Source: Burkholderiaceae bacterium (GTDB lineage Bacteria > Pseudomonadota > Gammaproteobacteria > Burkholderiales > Burkholderiaceae). Taken from it: DNA of 16,604 nucleotides. The position numbers were made by a program, and so were the translations under genes. Below are positions 6,408-13,463 of this stretch, piece by piece; position 1 is the first letter of the stretch; every line of letters begins with the position of its first letter. The stretch is from contig JASLEM010000578.1 in NCBI GenBank assembly GCA_030151165.1, positions 1 to 16,604 on the forward strand, written 5' to 3'. The notes under the pieces were generated by a model that searched no databases, was not told the DNA's origin, and saw nothing but the letters and a program-made list of their open reading frames with translations.

Positions 6408-6869
6408 ATGACCGCTGTCTCCGACGCCACGCTCGGCTCTGCCTTCAATTCGCTCACGTCCAACGCGGGCGGCGCGGCATTGCGCGGCGTCGTGCCCGCG
6501 CCGCTCGCGGCGCTGGCCGGCGCGGCAGCGGCGGCCAATGTGGTGGGCGACGTCGCGAGCGCGACCGTCACGCTGAGCGAGGAAGCGCTCAGCGGCCTCG
6601 GCAACGCCGTCGAGCATGGGGTCGACGACATCGGCAACGCGGCGAAGACGGGCTGGAACTGGGTCGCCAACGGTGTCGAATCGGCGGTGACCGGCGCGGC
6701 GAACTTCGTCGTCGGCGCGGTCGAGCTGCCGTTCACGATCGCGGCCGATGTCGGCGAGGCGGCCGAGGCGCTGGTCGGCGACGGCGTCGAGCTCGTCGGC
6801 AAGACGATCGGCGGCGTGGCGTCGTTCGCCGAAGAGGCGGGCGCGAAGCTGATCGACGCGATCGTCTGA
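6408..6869 (+). CDS. Small Gly/Ala-rich amphipathic protein of unknown function
   Basis: The protein has 153 residues from the ATG at 6408, with GAGG 7 bases upstream. It is made almost entirely of Ala, Gly, Val, Asp and Glu in helical, amphipathic periodicity, with repeated phrases such as VVGDVAS, GVDDIGNAA, GVESAVTGAANFVVGAVE and ADVGEAAEALVGDGVELVGK. There is no Cys, no signal peptide and no continuous membrane segment. Such composition is seen in surface-coating proteins, some secreted effectors and bacteriocin-like polypeptides; nothing here decides between them. It stands alone between the isochorismatase gene and a convergent HD-domain gene. I do not recognise a family. Confidence 0.65.
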   Translation: MTAVSDATLGSAFNSLTSNAGGAALRGVVPAPLAALAGAAAAANVVGDVASATVTLSEEALSGLGNAVEHGVDDIGNAAKTGWNWVANGVESAVTGAANFVVGAVELPFTIAADVGEAAEALVGDGVELVGKTIGGVASFAEEAGAKLIDAIV

Positions 6870-6905
6870 GTCGCGCGCGGCGCGCTGCGCACCCGCCGGC
6901 GGCGC

Positions 6906-7523
6906 TCAGGGCGCCAGCCGCTCCAATTCTTCGAGGAAACGCGTGGCCGCCAGCTCGGACGGCCAGGGCTCCCACGCGCGGCCGCCGTACAGCGCCTGCA
7001 GCGGATCCGCGTCCAGCACCGGGAACTCGATGCCCAGGACGTCGCGCACCTCGTCGCGCGACCAGCCGGTGCAATGCACCGCTTCCGACGCCGCGGCGAT
7101 GCTGTCCGCGCGCTTGTGGACGCGATGCGTCCCGGGCGTCCAGTCGGGCAGTTCGTAGCGCCGCGCCACGGCCTGCATGAGGCGGTCAGCGACGTCGCGG
7201 AACGGCTGGCCGAGCACGCGCTTGAGCGGCGAGATGCAGTCGAAGCCGAGAAAGCCTTCCTCGGCGTCGTGCAGCAGCTCGGCGCGCTGTTCGGCCGCGG
7301 TCAGCGGGGAGTCGGCCCAACTGCGCCGCAGCGCGAGCACCAGCAGCGAGTGCTGCGCGACCGACAGCGGCCAGTCCCACACGGACTCGCCGCCCCAGCG
7401 ATAGGTGCGCGCGAGGCGCTTGGCCAGGTCCTCGTCGGTCCAGGCCTGCGGCGAGGGGTTGATCAGGTCCAGCGCGGCGCCCGAGGGCAGGCGGATCCAG
7501 GCGCGTGACGACGGTTCGTGCAT
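6906..7523 (-). CDS. HD-domain phosphohydrolase
   Basis: The protein has 205 residues. The HD metal-binding set is visible: H58 in LSVAQHSLLV, H85-D86 in AELLHDAEEG and D140 in HKRAD. The pattern with WPLSVAQHSL, LLHDAEE and CISPLKR resembles the YfbR-like nucleotide phosphohydrolase branch, where Glu and Asp residues after the HD pair bind the nucleotide. The substrate is not known. It lies 60 bases downstream of the HemJ/CopD-like gene on the same strand and is probably co-transcribed with it. It converges with the amphipathic-protein gene, the two stops being 36 bases apart. Confidence 0.85.
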   Translation of the reverse strand: MHEPSSRAWIRLPSGAALDLINPSPQAWTDEDLAKRLARTYRWGGESVWDWPLSVAQHSLLVLALRRSWADSPLTAAEQRAELLHDAEEGFLGFDCISPLKRVLGQPFRDVADRLMQAVARRYELPDWTPGTHRVHKRADSIAAASEAVHCTGWSRDEVRDVLGIEFPVLDADPLQALYGGRAWEPWPSELAATRFLEELERLAP

Positions 7524-7583
7524 GGCGGTCGGCTCTTGCTCAAAGCGCCCATTGGAGCACCGGTCGCGCGCGCGTCGCCGCGC

Positions 7584-8024
7584 TCAGAACGGCTTGACGA
7601 GCACCAGCCAGGCGATCGCCGCGAAGGCCGCGAGCGAAAGCGGGATCGTGATCCAGACGATGCGCGACGGCGCCACGGGCGGCGTCTTCTCGAGGCGGCG
7701 CAGCGTGCCGGACAGCCAGCCGTGCAGCCCGCTCACCAGCAGCACCAGCGCCAGCTTGACGTGCAGCCACGCCGCCGCGAACCAGCCCGCGCGGTGCGCC
7801 AGCCACAGCCCGAGGATCCACAGCAGCACCAGCGACGGCCCCGCCACGAACCGGTTCCAGCGTCGCACGCCCCGAACGAGGCGCCGCTGCGCGGCGAGCT
7901 GTTGCGGCGGCTCGCGCGAGAGGGCGGTCGCCACCAGTGCCAGCATCAGCAGGCTCGCGGCGAAGACGATGTCGGCGCTCACGTGCAGCAGCACGACGAG
8001 GACGTACAGGCGGGCGTCGGTCAT
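7584..8024 (-). CDS. HemJ/CopD-like integral membrane protein
   Basis: The protein has 146 residues with four predicted membrane segments: about 5-34, 60-77, 84-102 and 122-143. The block AWLHVKLALVLLVSGLHGW (85-103) and the ending AWLVLVKPF (138-146) are close to the HemJ (UPF0093) signature, in which a His and a Lys in this helix are conserved. The first helix keeps LHVSADIVFAASLL but lacks the LFVYH ending of canonical HemJ (protoporphyrinogen oxidase). It is therefore more safely called a member of the HemJ/CopD superfamily than the haem enzyme itself. It is the first gene of a two-gene minus-strand unit with the HD phosphohydrolase. Confidence 0.7.
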   Translation of the reverse strand: MTDARLYVLVVLLHVSADIVFAASLLMLALVATALSREPPQQLAAQRRLVRGVRRWNRFVAGPSLVLLWILGLWLAHRAGWFAAAWLHVKLALVLLVSGLHGWLSGTLRRLEKTPPVAPSRIVWITIPLSLAAFAAIAWLVLVKPF

Positions 8025-8150
8025 GGCGCGGTGCGCGGGGCGGAAGTCGCAGACATCATTTCAGTCTAGCGCGCCGCGGCGTCATTCCGTACCGATCGCT
8101 CTTGAAATCGGCCACCGAGCGCGCAGCTAGGTGGTTCCAAGGAGACCGAC

Positions 8151-9167
8151 ATGGGTGCCAACGACGCCGCCATTCACGACGCCATGCTTCACGACGCGTA
8201 CTCGCGCACCGTGAGCGACGTGGTCGAGCGTGTCGGCCCCGCGGTGGCGGCCGTCCGCATGCACGGCGGCGGCGCGGACGGCGACGGCAACGCGCTCGGT
8301 GGCGGCTCGGGCTTCCTGTTCACGCCGGACGGCTTCGTGCTGACCAACTCCCACGTCGTGCGCGCCGGCGGATCGACGGCAACGGCGCGGCCCGCGGTGC
8401 GCCACCACGTCTCGCTGGCCGACGGCCGCGAGTTCGACGCGCGCTGGGTCGGCGACGACCCCGACACCGACCTCGCCGTGCTGAGCATCGACGGCCTGTC
8501 GAAGGGCGCGCTGGCGCACGCGTCGCTGGGGCGCTCGCGCGACCTGAAGCGCGGCCAGATCGCGATCGCCATCGGCAACCCGCTCGGCTTCGAGCACACG
8601 GTCACGGCCGGCATCGTCAGCGCGCTCGGGCGCAGCATGCGTTCGAGCAGCGGGCGGCTGATCCCCGACGTCATCCAGACCGACGCCGCGCTCAACCCCG
8701 GCAACTCGGGCGGCCCGCTGCTGGACTCGCAGGGCGCGGTCATCGGCGTCAACACGGCGATCATCCGCGGCGCGCAGTCGATCTGCTTCGCGGTGGCGGT
8801 GGACACCGCGGCCTGGGTCATCCCGCAGCTGCTGCAGCACGGGCGCGTGCGCCGCGGCTACCTCGGCGTCGGCGGCAACACGCAGGAGATCCACCGGCGC
8901 GTGGTGCTCGCGTACGAGCTGCCGAACTCGAGCGGCGTGCGCGTCGCGTCGGTCGAGCCGAACAGCCCGGCCGCGCGCGTCGGCGTGCGCGAGGGCGACA
9001 TCATCGTCGGGCTCGACGGCCTTGCGATCGCGAGCGTCGACGCGCTGCACCAGGCGCTCGACGGCAGCCGCGTGAACCGCGACTGCGTGATGAAGATCAT
9101 CCGCGGCACGCGCACGCCGGCGCCGATGTACCTGACGGTTCGGCCCGCCGAAGTCCTGCGCTCCTGA
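8151..9167 (+). CDS. HtrA/DegP-like serine protease with PDZ domain, no signal peptide
   Basis: The protein has 338 residues. The trypsin-like domain (about 20-230) has the full catalytic triad: H68 in LTNSHVV, D107 in DTDLAVL and S186 in NPGNSGGPLL. One PDZ domain follows (about 235-330, RRGYLGVGG to VREGDIIVGLDG). The start has a strong ribosome binding site, AAGGAGA, ending 6 bases before the ATG. Unlike DegP/DegQ, it has no signal peptide: the N-terminus is polar (MGANDAAIHDAMLHDAYSRT). It is thus probably cytoplasmic. CTTGAAA at 8101-8107 fits the -35 of a sigma-32 (heat-shock) promoter, but no matching -10 is seen. Confidence 0.9.
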   Translation: MGANDAAIHDAMLHDAYSRTVSDVVERVGPAVAAVRMHGGGADGDGNALGGGSGFLFTPDGFVLTNSHVVRAGGSTATARPAVRHHVSLADGREFDARWVGDDPDTDLAVLSIDGLSKGALAHASLGRSRDLKRGQIAIAIGNPLGFEHTVTAGIVSALGRSMRSSSGRLIPDVIQTDAALNPGNSGGPLLDSQGAVIGVNTAIIRGAQSICFAVAVDTAAWVIPQLLQHGRVRRGYLGVGGNTQEIHRRVVLAYELPNSSGVRVASVEPNSPAARVGVREGDIIVGLDGLAIASVDALHQALDGSRVNRDCVMKIIRGTRTPAPMYLTVRPAEVLRS

Positions 9168-9183
9168 TCCCGGCGCGCGAGTC

Positions 9184-9205
9184 TGCTAATATACGATTCG
9201 TATAT
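9184..9205 (+). promoter_or_regulatory. Promoter -10 with 17-bp palindromic operator of parD-like/map
   Basis: TGCTAATAT (9184-9192) is an extended -10 box. Overlapping it, 9189-9205 reads ATATACGA-T-TCGTATAT, a perfect palindrome of two 8-bp arms around one base. Another half-like CGTATA follows at 9210-9215. Palindromes of this type are typical operators of type II toxin-antitoxin operons, bound by the ribbon-helix-helix antitoxin. It stands 23 bases before the ParD-like start, so self-repression is the natural reading. The -35 region (CTGATC, 9164-9169) is poor. Confidence 0.65.
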
Positions 9206-9227
9206 GGAACGTATAGAAGGCTGAACC

Positions 9228-9497
9228 ATGGGCATCGTCAAGATCTCCGACCGCATGCACGACAACCTGCGCAGCGCGAGCGACGCGCTGAGCCGCTCGA
9301 TCAACGCGCAGGCCGAGCACTGGATGCGCGTGGGCATGCTGTCCGAGCTGCATCCCGAGCTGAGCTACGCCGACATCTGCCAGCTGATGCTGCACGCCGC
9401 GCGCACCGGCGCCGACGAGCTGAGCTTCGTCAAGCCGGCGCTGGCGAAGGCCGCGCAGGTGACCGCGACCAAGGCGATCCGAAAGGCGGCGCGATGA
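9228..9497 (+). CDS. ParD-like ribbon-helix-helix protein
   Basis: The protein has 89 residues. The start MGIVKISDRMHDNLRSASDA, followed by LSRSINAQAEHWMRVGML, is the pattern of the ParD-like family: a beta strand (GIVKIS), then two helices for dimerisation and DNA contact. The C-terminal part (about 44-89) is helical and ends in a basic tail (TKAIRKAAR), where antitoxins contact a partner. The gene overlaps map by four bases (ATGA), so the two are translationally coupled. No ParE-like toxin is present. The palindrome before it suggests autoregulation. Whether it is an antitoxin or simply a repressor of map is open. Confidence 0.75.
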   Translation: MGIVKISDRMHDNLRSASDALSRSINAQAEHWMRVGMLSELHPELSYADICQLMLHAARTGADELSFVKPALAKAAQVTATKAIRKAAR

Positions 9498-10288
9498 GCA
9501 AGCGCGGCAAGCTCAAGACGCCCGCCGAGATCGAGCTCTCGCGCGCCGCCGGCAAGCTCGCGGCCGACCTGCTGCTGATGATCGGCGAACACGTGAAGCC
9601 CGGCGTCACCACGGACCACCTCGACAAGCTCTGCCACGACTACATCGTCGACGTGCAGAAGGCGATCCCCGCCAACATCGGCTACCACGGCTACCCGAAG
9701 ACGGTGTGCGCGTCGGTCAACCACGTCGTGTGCCACGGCATCCCGTCGGACAAGCCGTTGAAGAAGGGCGACATCGTCAACATCGACGTCGCCGTCATCA
9801 AGGACGGCTGGTTCGGCGATACCTCCCGGATGTATTTCGTCGGCGAGCCGAGCGTGCTCGCGAAGCGGCTGGTCGACACCACCTACGAGGCGATGGTCGC
9901 CGGCATCCGCACGGTGCGGCCGGGCGCGACGCTGGGCGACGTCGGCTTCGCGATCGAGCAGGTCGCCAAGCGCGAGGGCTTCAGCATCGTGCGCGACTAC
10001 TGCGGCCACGGCATCGGCCAGATCTACCACGACGACCCGCAGGTCTGCCACTTCGGCCGCCGCGGCGAGGGCGTGCGGCTGGAGGAGGGCATGGTGTTCA
10101 CCATCGAGCCCATGCTCAACGCCGGCCAGGCCGGCACGCGCGAGCTGGCCGACGGCTGGACGGTGGTCACGCGCGACCACTCGCTGTCGGCGCAGTGGGA
10201 GCACATGGTCGCCGTCACGAAGACCGGCTTCGACGTGCTCACCGCCTGGCCGGAAGGCACGGGCCGCTACCCGGCGATCGTCGCCTGA
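9494..10288 (+). CDS. map: Type I methionine aminopeptidase
   Basis: The protein has 264 residues, the standard size. It removes the initiator methionine from new proteins. All five metal ligands of the pita-bread fold are in place: D98 (VNIDVAV), D109 (FGDTSRM), H172 (YCGHGIGQ), E205 (FTIEPML) and E236 (QWEHMVAV). Also present are the family block GYHGYPKTVCASVNHVVCHG (64-83) and the substrate-pocket Cys. The start overlaps the parD-like stop in ATGA. The essential map of such bacteria usually sits beside rpsB, so this copy is probably an accessory paralog, which is an inference. A hairpin follows the stop. Confidence 0.95.
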   Translation: MSKRGKLKTPAEIELSRAAGKLAADLLLMIGEHVKPGVTTDHLDKLCHDYIVDVQKAIPANIGYHGYPKTVCASVNHVVCHGIPSDKPLKKGDIVNIDVAVIKDGWFGDTSRMYFVGEPSVLAKRLVDTTYEAMVAGIRTVRPGATLGDVGFAIEQVAKREGFSIVRDYCGHGIGQIYHDDPQVCHFGRRGEGVRLEEGMVFTIEPMLNAGQAGTRELADGWTVVTRDHSLSAQWEHMVAVTKTGFDVLTAWPEGTGRYPAIVA

Positions 10289-10291
10289 CGA

Positions 10292-10332
10292 GCCCCGTGG
10301 CGGGGCGCGCGGCGCGTGCCTCGGTGCCCCGC
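10292..10332 (+). terminator. Hairpin(s) after map, possible terminator
   Basis: GCCCCG-TGG-CGGGGC (10292-10306) forms a tight 6-bp stem directly after the map stop. Alternatively GCGGGGC (10300-10306) pairs with GCCCCGC (10326-10332), followed by GGGCTGTTT. Either could terminate the parD-like/map transcript. Confidence 0.4.
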
Positions 10333-10446
10333 GGGCTGTTTCATTCGCTATCCATAAAGAGCCGCCGGCTCCAGATCAACACCGATGCCGCGGCTCCCGG
10401 CCGCCGGCATACTCCGCGCTTTCCGACCAATCGCGTGGAGTCCTCG

Positions 10447-12675
10447 ATGTCCCGTTCGTTCACGGCGTTGCGCCTGACCTGCCTGGCGCTCGGCGTCGTC
10501 GCCTTCGGCGCCGCCCGGGCGCAGGCGACCGTGCCATCGACGGCGGCGTCCGGCGCGGCGCCGGTGGCCGCCGTCAAGCCGGTGGTCGACACCTACTTCG
10601 GCACGGCCGTCACCGACCCGTACCGCTGGATGGAGGATCTGCAGTCGCCCGACACGCAGCAATGGGCCAAGGGGCAGGCGGACGTCGCGCGCGCCGCGCT
10701 CGACGCGATCCCCGCGCGCGCGACGCTGCTCAAGCGCCTGGGCGAGCTCGAGGCCTCGGTGCCCGCGCGCATCAACCACCTGCACCTGCTGCCCAACGGC
10801 ATGGTGTTCTACGAGAAGCGCGGCGCGAGCGACAACCAGTTCAAGCTCTACATGCGCCAGGGGCTGGGTGGCGCGGAGCGCCTGCTGGTCGACCCGCAAG
10901 CCCTTGCGCAGGCCGCGGGCGCGCCGGTGGCGATCAACGGCTTCGAGCCGTCGCCCGACGGCCGCTACGTCGCCTACACGCTGTCGCAGGGCGGCTCGGA
11001 GGAGGCGTCGATGCACGCGATCGAGGTCGCCACGCTCAAGGAGGCGATGGCGCCGGTCGACCGCGCGCACTACGCCGACGCGATGTGGGCCGCCGACAGC
11101 AGCGGCTTCTTCTACTTCCGCCAGCGCCTGCTGCGCCCGGGCACGCCGGAGACGCAGAAGTACATCGACCAGTCCTCGTTCTTCCACCGCATGAAGGGCG
11201 GCGCGGACCAGGAGATCCTGCAGGCCGGCAGCGACGCGCGCATCCCCATCGCGTCGGCCGAGTTCCCGCTCGTCGAGCCGCTGAAGAACACGCCGTACAC
11301 GGTCGCGATGCCGATCAACGGCGTGCAGCCCGAGATCGAGCTCTACGTCGCGCCCACGGCCCGGGTGCTCGACCCGAAGGTCAAGTGGCGCAAGCTGTTC
11401 GGCCGCGAGTCCGACGTGACCTCGTTCGCCGTGCACGGCGACGACCTCTACCTGCTGTCGCACGAGAACGCGCTGCGCTTCAAGGTGATCAGGACGAGCC
11501 TGTCGCATCCCGACCTCGCGCAGGCGAGCATCGTCGTCGCGCCGGGCCGCGAGGTGGTCGTCGCGATCGCTGCCGCCAAGGACGCCCTCTACGTGCAGGC
11601 GCGCGACGGCATCGTCGGCAAGCTGTACCGCGTCGCGTACACGCCCGGGGCGCAGCCCGAGCTGGTGCCGTTGCCCGCGCAGGGCGCGGTCTCGATCGAG
11701 GACTTCGACGCGCGCCTGCCGGGCGTCGTGCTGTCCGTCGGCTCGTGGACGCACACGCCCATGTACTACGTGGCCGACGCGAAGACCGGCCGCTACGCCG
11801 AGACCGGCCTCGAGACACTGGGCCCGTTCGACGCGCCCACGAGCATCGAGGCGAAGGAGGTGCTGGTCACGAGCTACGACAACGTCGAGGTGCCGCTGTC
11901 CATCGTGTATCCGAAGGGCGCGAAGCTCGATGGCAGCAACCCGGTGCACCTGTACGGCTACGGCGCCTACGGACTCACGGACGACCCGAACTACCGGCCG
12001 CGCGACCTCGCCTGGTTCGAGCTCGGCGGCGTGCAGGCGACCTGCCACGTGCGCGGCGGCGGCGCCTACGGCGAGGCCTGGCACCTGGGCGGCAAGCAGG
12101 ACACCAAGCCCAACACGTGGAAGGACCTGATCGCGTGCGGCGAGTACCTCGTCAAGCAGGGCTGGACGACGCCGGCGAAGCTGGCCGTCCACGGCATCAG
12201 CGCCGGTGGCATCCTGGCGGGCCGCGCGATGACGGCGCGCCCCGACCTGTTCGCCGTGGCGGTGCCCGAGGTCGGCGTGCTCAACGCGCTGCGCGCCGAG
12301 ACCTCCGCCAACGGCGTGCCCAACATCCCCGAATTCGGCACGGTGAAGGACCACAAGCAGTTCGACTCGCTGCTGGAGATGGACGCCTACCACCACGTCG
12401 TCGACGGCACGAAGTACCCAGCCACGCTGCTGATCACCGGCATCAACGACCCGCGCGTGCCGCCGTGGGAATCCTTCAAGATGGCCGCGCGCCTGCAGGC
12501 CGCGAGCACCTCGGGCAAGCCCGTGCTGCTGCGCGTCGACTACGCCGCCGGCCACGGCATGGGCAGCACGAAGTCGCAGGCGCAGGAGAAGTACGCCGAC
12601 ATCTGGAGCTTCATGCTGTGGCAGTTCGGGGACGCGCGCTTCCAGCCGCAGACGCCGCCGGCCGCGGCGAAGTGA
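10447..12675 (+). CDS. Exported prolyl oligopeptidase (S9A family)
   Basis: The protein has 742 residues from the ATG at 10447, with GGAG 6 bases upstream. A signal peptide (MSRSF to LALGVVAFGAARA, cleavage before QATV) places it in the periplasm or outside. A beta-propeller region (about 80-460) and a C-terminal alpha/beta-hydrolase domain follow. The catalytic residues are S585 (GISAGG), D668 (NDPRVPPW) and H703 (AAGHGMG). The oxyanion-side block ATCHVRGGGAYGEAWH and the N-terminal DPYRWMED are family hallmarks. The nucleophile elbow is closer to oligopeptidase B (GGSAGG) than to prolyl oligopeptidase (GGSNGG), so specificity is not certain. It cleaves short peptides after proline or a basic residue. 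It has its own upstream gap and appears to be a single-gene unit. Confidence 0.92.
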   Translation: MSRSFTALRLTCLALGVVAFGAARAQATVPSTAASGAAPVAAVKPVVDTYFGTAVTDPYRWMEDLQSPDTQQWAKGQADVARAALDAIPARATLLKRLGELEASVPARINHLHLLPNGMVFYEKRGASDNQFKLYMRQGLGGAERLLVDPQALAQAAGAPVAINGFEPSPDGRYVAYTLSQGGSEEASMHAIEVATLKEAMAPVDRAHYADAMWAADSSGFFYFRQRLLRPGTPETQKYIDQSSFFHRMKGGADQEILQAGSDARIPIASAEFPLVEPLKNTPYTVAMPINGVQPEIELYVAPTARVLDPKVKWRKLFGRESDVTSFAVHGDDLYLLSHENALRFKVIRTSLSHPDLAQASIVVAPGREVVVAIAAAKDALYVQARDGIVGKLYRVAYTPGAQPELVPLPAQGAVSIEDFDARLPGVVLSVGSWTHTPMYYVADAKTGRYAETGLETLGPFDAPTSIEAKEVLVTSYDNVEVPLSIVYPKGAKLDGSNPVHLYGYGAYGLTDDPNYRPRDLAWFELGGVQATCHVRGGGAYGEAWHLGGKQDTKPNTWKDLIACGEYLVKQGWTTPAKLAVHGISAGGILAGRAMTARPDLFAVAVPEVGVLNALRAETSANGVPNIPEFGTVKDHKQFDSLLEMDAYHHVVDGTKYPATLLITGINDPRVPPWESFKMAARLQAASTSGKPVLLRVDYAAGHGMGSTKSQAQEKYADIWSFMLWQFGDARFQPQTPPAAAK

Positions 12676-12711
12676 GGCGCCGCCTCCGCCGGGACTGACG
12701 CGGTCGCGGGG

Positions 12712-12742
12712 TTGCGGGTCGCCGGATCGGTCGATACGATCC
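12712..12742 (+). promoter_or_regulatory. Promoter and overlapping inverted repeat before the 12779 gene
   Basis: TTGCGG (12712-12717) and TACGAT (12735-12740) are spaced by 17 bases. An inverted repeat GGATCG (12724-12729) and CGATCC (12737-12742) overlaps the -10, so a regulator bound there would block transcription. The boxes match the consensus only partly. Confidence 0.4.
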
Positions 12743-12778
12743 CCGGGTATCCGGTCCGGATGCAAGGGGAGATGAGCC

Positions 12779-13309
12779 ATGATCGATATCGTCGAACAGG
12801 CGAAGCAGTCGCCGCGCAACGCAACCCCTCTCGGCTGGGATGCGACGCATCTGCGCTATCCGGGCGTCAACACCTGCCTTACGGTCAGCACCATCGGCAA
12901 GGCGCGCTTCGGCAAGACGAACGCGCAGGGCATGCTCGTCGGCCTGCACCTGGGCCTGTTCATGGGTGCAGGCCAGGAAGGCGGCGCGGGCAGCGAGGAC
13001 TCCGCGATGATCAGCCCGGCGCACCTGGGCCTGTACCTGGACATGCTGGTGCAGCACGCCTGGGTGCGGGGCGGCGGCGCCGAGCGCATCTACATCGCGG
13101 GGGCGGTCGATGTCTGGCGGGCGAGCGCGCCGACGCTGTGGCGGCAGGTGCAGACCACGACGGACGTCTGGCACGTCAAGATGCACGCGCCGGTCGAGAT
13201 CGTGCGCTTCGACGACGACGTCTGCGCCACCGTGGACATCAACGTGACGCGGGCGGGCGTCGGCTTCACGACCGTCGGCGGCGGTGCCGCGGTGCCGGTC
13301 CTCGTCTGA
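12779..13309 (+). CDS. Conserved-looking protein of unknown function
   Basis: The protein has 176 residues, with a strong ribosome binding site (AAGGGGAGA) before the ATG. There is no signal peptide or membrane segment. It appears to be a compact, single-domain, beta-rich cytoplasmic protein: YPGVNTCLTVSTIGKARFGK (27-46), GMLVGLHLGLFMGAGQEGG (51-69), ERIYIAGAVDVW, VEIVRFDDDVCATVDINV and a Gly-rich end (VGFTTVGGGAA). A Cys at 33, followed by a His at 57 and two adjacent strands, is loosely like the Cys/His arrangement of CheD-type deamidases, but the sequence match is poor. I do not recognise the family. It lies between prolyl oligopeptidase and the MBL gene on the same strand, with its own promoter-like boxes. 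Confidence 0.75.
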   Translation: MIDIVEQAKQSPRNATPLGWDATHLRYPGVNTCLTVSTIGKARFGKTNAQGMLVGLHLGLFMGAGQEGGAGSEDSAMISPAHLGLYLDMLVQHAWVRGGGAERIYIAGAVDVWRASAPTLWRQVQTTTDVWHVKMHAPVEIVRFDDDVCATVDINVTRAGVGFTTVGGGAAVPVLV

Positions 13310-13408
13310 TCTTCCGCGCGCGCGTGCCCGCGCGGCCGCGGCCGGTTCAATGCCCGTCGACGGCCCCACGCGCGCGCGGGCGAGCGCCCGCGTCCGTGCA
13401 CGCGTGGC

Positions 13409-13451
13409 CGAGTCGGCAGACAATGCGGGCCGGTTCATCCCGGCCGACTCG
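13409..13451 (+). promoter_or_regulatory. Leader with alternative hairpins before the MBL gene
   Basis: CGAGTCGGC (13409-13417) and GCCGACTCG (13443-13451) are perfect 9-bp inverted copies. Inside, GGCCGG (13428-13433) pairs with CCGGCC (13440-13445), which overlaps the outer right arm, so the two stems exclude each other. The outer right arm is followed at once by the ribosome binding site (GAAAGGA) of the MBL gene. A GACAAT box (13419-13424) could be its -10, in which case the left arm is not transcribed and acts only as DNA. Confidence 0.35.
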
Positions 13452-13463
13452 AAAGGAACAACG

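Noticed and set aside
8101..8150. Full heat-shock (sigma-32) promoter before the HtrA-like gene
   Set aside because: Only the CTTGAAA half is present; no CCCAT-like -10 at the needed distance.
10348..12819. Open frame of 823 codons on the minus strand, antisense to prolyl oligopeptidase
   Set aside because: It mirrors the plus-strand codon bias of a very GC-rich gene; its translation is Arg/His/Val/Leu-rich with no family signature, while the plus strand has signal peptide, triad and family motifs.
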